Assembly (NCBI RefSeq): GCF_000499385.1
Contig: NW_013653873.1
Span: 1-20,000 of the forward strand
DNA from: Eimeria necatrix
Taxonomy: Eukaryota > Apicomplexa > Conoidasida > Eucoccidiorida > Eimeriidae
Direction of reading: 5' to 3'
DNA length: 20,000 bases
In this document: positions 9,044-20,000 of the stretch, piece by piece
Position numbering within the stretch: position 1 is the stretch's first letter
Layout of the letters: each line of letters begins with the position of its first letter
Notes under the pieces: model-generated
Databases searched by the model: none
Seen by the model: the letters and a program-made list of their open reading frames with translations, nothing else
What the model was told of the DNA's origin: nothing
Translations under genes and position numbers: made by a program

Positions 9044-9474
9044 GTTATCATTATTACTATTATTGTTACTATTATTGTTGTTATTATTGTTGTTAATTAA
9101 TTAATTAATTAATTAATTAATTAATTAATTAATTAATTAATTAATTTGTTTTGAAGGGACACGGAGGAGAGCCGGCGGGTGGTGATGGTGATGAGTTTGC
9201 TGCGGGGGAATGTGGAGGCGTGGTGTGAGGGTAAGTTGGACTTAAATGGCGAATTTTGTTTGTTTTTCATTTATTTTTCATTTATTTTTCATCTATTTTT
9301 CATTTAAATTCAAAATTATTTATTTATTTTATATTTTAAAACTAAAATTGCAATTTAAATGCAAAAAATCCGCAAAAATTCGCCGCAGCCGCCCGGCCGA
9401 GCTGCCGAGACACCGCGGCGCTCTCAGGTGTACGTACACCTGAAGGCTCCAGAAAGATAATTGCAAATAAATAA
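5699..9474 (+). CDS. Divergent 14-3-3-like protein with low-complexity N-terminus and insertion, eight exons
   Basis: Exons 5699-6059, 6164-6234, 6425-7138, 7396-7452, 8208-8391, 8647-8740, 9157-9230 and a tentative last exon 9389-9474 give 546 residues in unbroken phase; 14-3-3 proteins are usually about 250. Residues 1-95 are Ala/Gln-rich. The fold starts near DDELNAAYYEAQAKIE and includes SPKHRELLVLWGAAL (compare ERNLLSVAYKN). About 160 Ala/Gln/Ser-rich residues follow (about 178-337). The fold resumes with VQDLSRKVHRVVKALLLP, DSTEAKVFYLQLDADVARYA, LSLKMGLVLNYAVLLHDEPN and MSLLRGNVEAW. The last three match ESKVFYLKMKGDYYRYLAE, GLALNFSVFYYEI and QLLRDNLTLW of 14-3-3. The RY pair of helix E, the Asn of LNY and the N..W of the last helix are kept. 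The Lys and Arg of helix C that bind phosphate are not seen. ATG 5699 (cccATGG) is the only ATG in its open frame. The final exon is weakest. Confidence 0.8.
6072..6115 (+). repeat. Telomere-type AAACCCT array, intron 6060-6163
   Basis: Six units starting 13 bases after the donor of the first exon of the 14-3-3-like gene. Confidence 0.95.
6236..6273 (+). repeat. Telomere-type array that forms a splice donor
   Basis: The exon ends GAGCTGCTC and the intron opens GTAAACCCTAAACCC, so the first heptamer of the array supplies the donor at 6235-6236. Confidence 0.9.
6381..6424 (+). repeat. Telomere-type array that forms a splice acceptor
   Basis: Six AAACCCT units end in CCCTAG, the inferred acceptor, immediately before exon 6425-7138. 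Confidence 0.9.
7139..7184 (+). repeat. Telomere-type array that forms a splice donor
   Basis: Exon 6425-7138 ends GACTCCACC and the intron opens GTAAACCCTAAACCC. The next exon continues the 14-3-3 block DST/EAKVFY, which supports this junction strongly. Confidence 0.9.
7279..7380 (+). repeat. Two TTTAGGG arrays, inverted relative to 7139-7184
   Basis: Five and about seven TTTAGGG units split by about 20 bases, in the same intron as the AAACCCT array at 7139-7184. The intron therefore carries inverted telomere-type arrays that could pair in the transcript. The second array ends 15 bases before the acceptor at 7395. Confidence 0.95.
7452..7465 (+). repeat. Palindrome-family relative at a splice donor
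   Basis: GGTGTATATACAGC overlaps the inferred donor of exon 7396-7452 (gctcag/GTGTATATAC). Confidence 0.6.
7609..7674. repeat. Two palindrome copies
   Basis: GGTGTACGTACACC at 7609-7622 and GGTGTATGTACACC at 7661-7674, in intron 7453-8207 and leading into the minisatellite below. Confidence 0.85.
7700..8000. repeat. 29-bp minisatellite of CTGCTGCTGCAG plus palindrome
   Basis: About ten units of CTGCTGCTGCAG followed by TGTATGTACACCTGAAG. One unit has two extra CTG, one has an inserted CTG-like segment (TACAGCTGCCTGAAG), and the last two change GAAG to GGAG or GAGG. It is intronic, in the 14-3-3-like gene. Confidence 0.95.
8053..8140 (+). repeat. Three-copy 30-bp AT-rich repeat
   Basis: Three units of GGATTTGCATTAATGAATTT followed by AATTTAATTG, the third diverged. 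It lies in the same intron, downstream of the 29-bp array. Confidence 0.85.
8185..8198. repeat. Palindrome GGTGTACGTACACC at intron end
   Basis: Perfect palindrome nine bases before the acceptor at 8206-8207 of the 14-3-3-like gene. Confidence 0.85.
8394..8646 (+). repeat. CTG-rich intron between exons 8208-8391 and 8647-8740
   Basis: The intron opens gtccgctgctg, three bases from the donor into CTG units. It holds three CTG runs separated by less repetitive sequence and ends CTGCTGCTGCTGCAG, so the last CTG unit runs into the acceptor. Confidence 0.9.
8746..8782 (+). repeat. Telomere-type AAACCCT array, intron 8741-9156
   Basis: Five units beginning five bases after the donor gtacgc. Confidence 0.95.
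9010..9146 (+). repeat. (TTA)n followed by (AATT)n
   Basis: TTA-type array with TTG/TCA/TAC interruptions at 9010-9092 passes directly into about thirteen AATT units at 9093-9146, ending ten bases before the acceptor at 9155-9156. Confidence 0.95.
9427..9440. repeat. Palindrome GGTGTACGTACACC
   Basis: Preceded by CTCTCAG. If CTCTCAG/GTGTAC were used as a donor, the 14-3-3-like gene would have a different C-terminus from the one called (stop TAA at 9472-9474). Confidence 0.85.
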
Positions 9475-9643
9475 AATAATGAAAAAGTTGTGTTAATCAA
9501 TTAATTAATTAATTGAATTGATTTATTTCTCAGTTAAATTAATTAAATTAATTAATTGATCAAATAGAGCAAGAAAGAGATAAGTTGAATTTGTTTGGCT
9601 GCGGTGCTGAAAGAACACTGTGTCTGTACACCTGTAATCTGTT

Positions 9644-9695
<52 letters not shown>

Positions 9696-9706
9696 TGCTG
9701 CTGCAG
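9644..9706 (+). repeat. CTG array
   Basis: About twenty CTG units with one TTG near the end, then CAGAGG. Long Cys, Leu or Ala frames here come from the repeat. Confidence 0.95.
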
Positions 9707-9962
9707 AGGCAAACCGAAAAGACGCAACAAAGCTGCTGGGGCTCGACGGCTCTGCTGCGCTGCTGTAGGACTTTTGCTGCTGAAGGGGATTTTATTGTCT
9801 TTTATTTTTCCCTTTTTTTATTTGTTTCTTTTTTGTTTCTTTTGATTTAATTTGCTGCTTCACTCCTTTATTTTGCTTCCCTTTTGCTTCTTTTCTTTCT
9901 TTCTTTCGCCTTCTTTTCTTATCTCCTTTTCGGTTTCTTTTATCTCCTCGGCGGCGCTTAAA

Positions 9963-9971
9963 CAGCAGCAT

Positions 9972-10023
<52 letters not shown>
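9963..10023 (+). repeat. CAG array
   Basis: About twenty CAG units with one CAT. It lies opposite in sense to the CTG array 260 bases away, so the two could pair as a large inverted repeat. Confidence 0.95.
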
Positions 10024-10052
10024 TGTTCTAGGGGGCCACTCACGCAGGCCCC

Positions 10053-10066
10053 AGGTGTACAGACAC
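10053..10066. repeat. Dispersed palindrome, GGTGTACAGACACC variant
   Basis: Identical to the 14-mer at 4235-4248. Confidence 0.85.
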
Positions 10067-10125
10067 CTCGTTCTAGCAGCGCCGCAACTAAATAAAACAA
10101 ATTCTCCTTTTCTTCTTATGCGCCT

Positions 10126-10722
10126 TCAGCTAGCTACAGCTAGCTACAGCTAGCCACAGCTAGCTACGGGTAGCTACGGCTAGCTACAGCTAGCTACAGC
10201 TAGCCACAGCTAGCTACAGCTAGATGCAGCTGGCTGTAGCTAGCCAGAAATAGCTACAGCAAGCCATAACTAACCACAGTTAGCTGCAGCTACCTACAGC
10301 TAGCTGCAGCTAGCCACAACTAGCCACAGCTAGCTGCAGCAAGCTGCAGCTAGCTGCAGCTAGCCATGGCTCTCATAGCTAGCTGCAGCTAGCCATAGCT
10401 CTCGTAGCTAGCTGTATCGTTTTTCATTTTGGTCCCAAAGTGGTTGCAGCTGCCTTCTGCGGAGCCCCGCCAGCTAGCTAGCCAGCTAGCTTGCCAGCTA
10501 GCTAGCTAGGCAGCTAGTAGCTAGCTAGCTAGCTAGCCAGCTAGCTAGCTAGGCAGCTAGTAGCTAGCTAGCTAGCTAGCCAGCTAGCTAGCTAGCTAGC
10601 TTGCCAGCTAGCTAGCTAGGCAGCTAGTAGCTAGCTAGCTAGCTAGCTAGTAAGTAGGTTAGTTAGTTAGTTGGTTAGTTAGTTAGTTAGCTAGCTAGCT
10701 AGCTAGCTAGCATGGCTAGCTG
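10126..10722. repeat. 600-bp GCTAGC/CTAG repeat field
   Basis: The left half (10126-10415) is built from 10-12 bp units such as TAGCTACAGC and TAGCCACAGC. After a 60-base non-repetitive break, the right half (10470-10722) is nearly pure CTAG tetranucleotides in higher-order units of about 65-70 bp (GCCAGCTAGCTAGCTAGG then CAGCTAGTAG), with a short GTTA run near 10660-10690. Nearly every unit is self-complementary. No coding signal is seen. Confidence 0.9.
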
Positions 10723-10854
10723 ACGGACAGATTGCTGCAGGGTGGAATGCAGATAGTCAATCATGGCGCTGCTTGATTGTGGGGAGAAGCAGCGCGGCAG
10801 TCCTCCTTTTGCTGCTGCTGCTGCTGCTGCTGCTGTTGTTGCTGCCTCTGCTGC

Positions 10855-10885
<31 letters not shown>

Positions 10886-10890
10886 TCTGC

Positions 10891-10921
<31 letters not shown>

Positions 10922-10966
10922 TCTGCTGCTGCTGCTGACTTTTCCTGAAGCCGCTGCTTTGCCGCA

Positions 10967-17153
<6,187 letters not shown>

Positions 17154-17195
17154 CTGCAGCAGCTCGCAAACCCTAAAAAAGGGTTTTGTCTTCAA

Positions 17196-17535
17196 GGCTT
17201 TTTCGCAGGTTTGAAGCTGTTTAGTTTGAGTTAAAAGAAGGTTTAATTCAATTTAAAAATATATTTAATTGGGTTTGAAAAGATATTTAATTTGATTTAA
17301 AAAGATGTTTAATATGGTTTTAAAAGAGATTTAATTTGATCTGAAATATATATTTAATTACATTTTAAAAGAAACTTAATTAGATTTAAAATCTATTAAT
17401 TTAGAATTAAAAGATATTTAATTAGATCTCAAAACATTTAATTGGATTTAAAAACATATTTAATTTGATTTAAAAGATATTAATTTAAAATTAAACATAT
17501 TTTATTAAATTTAAAAAGAACTTTTGAGTTCTTTA
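17196..17535. repeat. Imperfect 25-30 bp AT-rich tandem repeat
   Basis: About eleven diverged units with the core TATTTAATTTGATTTAAAA. It lies upstream of the first recognised PDE-like exon. No exon is seen. Confidence 0.8.
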
Positions 17536-18560
17536 GAGGGCCAGCAAATGATAAAAATAAATTAAAAAATAAAACATAAATGAAAATAAATAACAGCAAC
17601 AAAATATAAACAAATAAACAATAAATAAATAAAACAATAAATAAATAAACAAGCATTAGTAGTAAACGAATAAATTAATTAATTAATCAATAATAAATAA
17701 ATAAATAAAATTAAAAATAAATAAATAGAAAGCAAATAAAGAAAATAATAAATAAAAATGGCAAAATGGCGAAAAACAAAAAAGCGAAAAATGGAATTTT
17801 GAAAACTTTTCGAAAAAAGAAAATTTGAAATTAAAATGAAATATTTAAATATAATTTAAATGGAAATTATAATAAATAAATAAATTAATTTATCAAACTA
17901 AGTTGAAATTAGTAAAATAATAAAATAAATTAAACAATAAATAAATAAATAAATAAATAAAAATAGTAAAATAATGCAATAAAGAAATGGCAAATGCAGA
18001 AAAGCAAGAAAAGGCCAAGAGAAAAACAAATTGACAAATCGAAAAAAAGACTTTTCAAAAAAGAAAAATAAAAATAAAATAAATAAAATAGAATAAAATA
18101 AAATAAAACAAAAAGAATAAAACAAACAAAATAAAATAAATGAAATAAACCAAACAAAATAAAATAAAATTAAAAACAATACATAAAATAAATTGTGAGT
18201 TTGGAATGAGTTTAGGCCAAAGGGAACAAAAACCAAAAAAATGGAAAACTGAATTAAAAAAAAAGAAAACAAAAAGAAATAAAAAACAAAATAAATATAA
18301 TATTTGAATTAAACAAAAAGAAATAAAAAACAAAATAAAAGAGCAGCAGAATAAAACAGAAGAATTAAAATTAAATTAAAATTAAAAAACAGATGAAGAG
18401 AAAAACTCAAACAAAGACACCAGAAAGAAATTAAAATAAAATAAAAAAAATAAAATAATAAACGAAATAAAATAATAAAACAAACAAAATAAATAAAAGA
18501 ACAAAACAGAGTAAAATAATAAAACAAATCAAATAAAACAAAATAAATAAATACAACAAA
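17536..18560. other. A-rich low-complexity block, no gene seen
   Basis: AAATAAATA, AAATAAAATA and AAAAGAAATAAAA words with few C or G. Long Phe/Leu-rich minus-strand frames are a result of composition. It could be intron or 5' flank of the PDE-like gene. Confidence 0.7.
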
Positions 18561-18562
18561 TT

Positions 18563-18616
18563 TACTCTTTGGAGTGAAGTCGCCCAACAGAAACAAAAAA
18601 GCCTTTTAATGCACCA
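18563..18616. repeat. Diverged copy of the 19.2-kb dispersed element
   Basis: ACTCTTTGGAGTGAAGTCGC, then AGAAACAAAAAAGCC and TTTTAATGCACCAAAAC, matches in order the parts of the elements at 19207, 19425 and 19592. Confidence 0.6.
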
Positions 18617-19200
18617 AAACAAAACAAAAAAAGAACAACAAAATAAAATAAATAAAACAAATAAAATAAATAAAATAAATAAAATAAATAAAATAAATAA
18701 ACAAACAAAAGAAACAAAAGAAATAAAAGAAATAAAAGAAGAATAAAAGAAATAAAGGAAATAAAACAAAAAAACAAAAATATATAAGGGAAGTAAAAAT
18801 AAAACAATAAAACAAGAGGACACAAAAGAATAAAAGAAATAAAAGAAATGAAAGAAATAAAAGAATAAAAGGAATAAAAGAATAAAAGAAGTAAAAGAAA
18901 TAAAAGAAGAATAAAAGAAATAAAAGAAACAAAAGAATAAAAGAAGTAAAAGAATAAAAGAAATAAAAGAATGAAAGAATAAAAGAATAAAAGAAATAAA
19001 AGAAATAAAAGAATAAAAGAAATAAAATAAACAAAGAAATAACAATACAAATAAAAGAAATAAACGAAATAAAAGAATAAAAGAATAAGAGAAATAAAAA
19101 TAAGACAAAGAAATAACAAAACAAATAAAAGAAATAAAAGAATAAAAACAATAATAAATAAAAAAAATAAAAATAAAACAAATAAAAGGAAAAACAAAAA
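18617..19200. repeat. AAAGAATAAAAGAAATA low-complexity array
   Basis: Units of 11-12 bases (AATAAAAGAAAT) with irregular phase for about 580 bases. Confidence 0.85.
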
Positions 19201-19201
19201 C

Positions 19202-19660
19202 TAAGAAGTTTTGCAGCTTTGACTCTGCGCAGCGAAGCCAAGTCGGAAAGAAGCAAAAAAGCGAAAAAAGTGGCTTTAAATGCATCAAAACGGAGCAAAT
19301 AAGAAGAAAAAAAGAGAAAAAGAATAAAAGAATAAAAGAAATAAAAGAATAAAAGAATAAAAAGAATAAAAGAATAAAAGAATAAAAGAATAAAAGAAAA
19401 CAAACAAAAAAGAAAAAGGAAAAAAAAGTTCTGCAGCTTCGACTTTGCGCAGCGAAGCCAATCGGGCGCCAAACGAAGCGGAAAGCGGCTGTAGATACAC
19501 CAAAACGCAGCCAATTCAAAAACAAACAAACCAAAACAAAATAAAACAAATAAAACAAATAAAACAAATCAAAAAAAAGAAAAAACTGACAAGTTTTGCA
19601 GCTTTGACTCTGTGCAGCGAAGTCAAGTCGAAGTCCCAGCTGTACAGACACTCCAGCCCC
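19202..19660. repeat. Three copies of a dispersed 60-100 bp element in A-rich spacer
   Basis: Copies begin near 19205 (TTTTGCAGCTTTGACTCTGC), 19427 and 19592, each followed by GCAGCGAAG and CAAGTCG or CAATCGG. The first two continue with an AAGCGGAAAGC-like part and a (G)CATCAAAAC or CACCAAAAC end. The third runs into a palindrome relative (CTGTACAGACACTCC) at 19640. Confidence 0.8.
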
Positions 19661-19919
19661 GGCGCGCTTTGCGCGCGGTGAAATTCCTTCAGGCGGTGGG
19701 GGTGGGGCAGAATGGGGTGGAGTGCGGCGTGGCTGTTGAGTCTGAAAAGGGGGTTTTGGAGGCCAAAAGCAGCTCTTTAAACCCTGATTTAGGGTTTTAA
19801 ACCCCCAATTAGGGTTTATTTCCTTTTGGTGCGCGAAATTCCAGAAAAAACGACCCCAAATCCACCTTTTTCCACTTCTCCAAACACGACACTCTTGCAT
19901 GCACACCCGCTGCTGCTGC
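19661..19919. other. Mixed-composition segment, no gene recognised
   Basis: GC returns to normal levels. It includes an inverted pair of short telomere-like pieces (AAACCC near 19777 and 19799; TTAGGG near 19790 and 19811). A minus-strand frame is open but resembles nothing I know. It could hold a 5' exon of the PDE-like gene. Confidence 0.4.
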
Positions 19920-19921
19920 AG

Positions 19922-20000
19922 CCAATTAATTAATTAATTAATTAATTAATTAATTAACTAATTAATTGAATTAATTAATTAATTAGTTAATTCGTTAATT
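19922..20000. repeat. (AATT)n array running off the window
   Basis: About nineteen AATT units with a few substitutions, right after a short CTG run (19910-19920). Confidence 0.95.

Larger units (their letters stand above)
9475..10125. other. Convergent intergenic region, left part
   Basis: AT-rich with AATTAATT stretches at 9497-9560, a palindrome relative (TGTGTCTGTACACCTG) at 9619-9634, triplet arrays and a T/C-rich stretch at 9785-9955. No gene is recognised. It should contain the 3' end of the 14-3-3-like transcript. Confidence 0.6.

Noticed and set aside
18431..19906. A 491-codon minus-strand frame rich in Phe, Leu and Ser
   Set aside because: It is the reverse translation of A-rich AAAGAATAAA repeats, with similar frames in other phases. 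The content follows base composition and has no domain.

Overview
The window looks like nuclear DNA of an apicomplexan, almost certainly a coccidian of the genus Eimeria. The reasons are multi-exon genes, dense CAG/CTG triplet arrays that translate as long Ala, Gln, Ser or Leu runs, and many interstitial telomere-type AAACCCT arrays inside introns and between genes. This combination is known from repeat-rich segments of Eimeria chromosomes. The genus call is inference; no species can be named from the sequence.

Three spliced genes could be rebuilt by eye, and in each one the exon phases agree throughout. (1) On the + strand, 383-3570 encodes the Sec61 alpha subunit of the ER translocon. Six exons are visible; the first coding exon seems to lie left of base 1. 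(2) On the + strand, 5699-9474 encodes a very divergent 14-3-3-like protein in eight exons. It has a Gln-rich N-terminus and a low-complexity insertion of roughly 160 residues inside the 14-3-3 fold. (3) On the - strand, 17153 down to 10967, ten exons encode a cyclic-nucleotide phosphodiesterase-like catalytic domain. This runs in phase into an E/Q/R-rich helix and a 646-residue tail dominated by polyglutamine. Its 5' exons were not recognised. Genes 2 and 3 converge on a repeat-filled interval at 9475-10966.

The rest is repeats: about twenty AAACCCT/TTTAGGG arrays, many next to or forming splice sites; pure CTG/CAG arrays beside splice sites; AATT, AAAT and TTA microsatellites just upstream of acceptors; a recurring 14-bp palindrome (consensus GGTGTAYGTACACC) with about two dozen copies; a 29-bp minisatellite carrying that palindrome; a 600-bp GCTAGC-rich field; and a 2.5-kb A-rich block at 17.2-19.6 kb holding a dispersed 60-100 bp element.

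The genes do not form a pathway. Sec61 is housekeeping secretion. The 14-3-3-like and PDE-like proteins are signalling folds, and both have lost several residues that are normally invariant. The most interesting observations are these two possibly non-canonical signalling proteins, introns assembled largely from telomere-type heptamers, and the intronic palindrome family.
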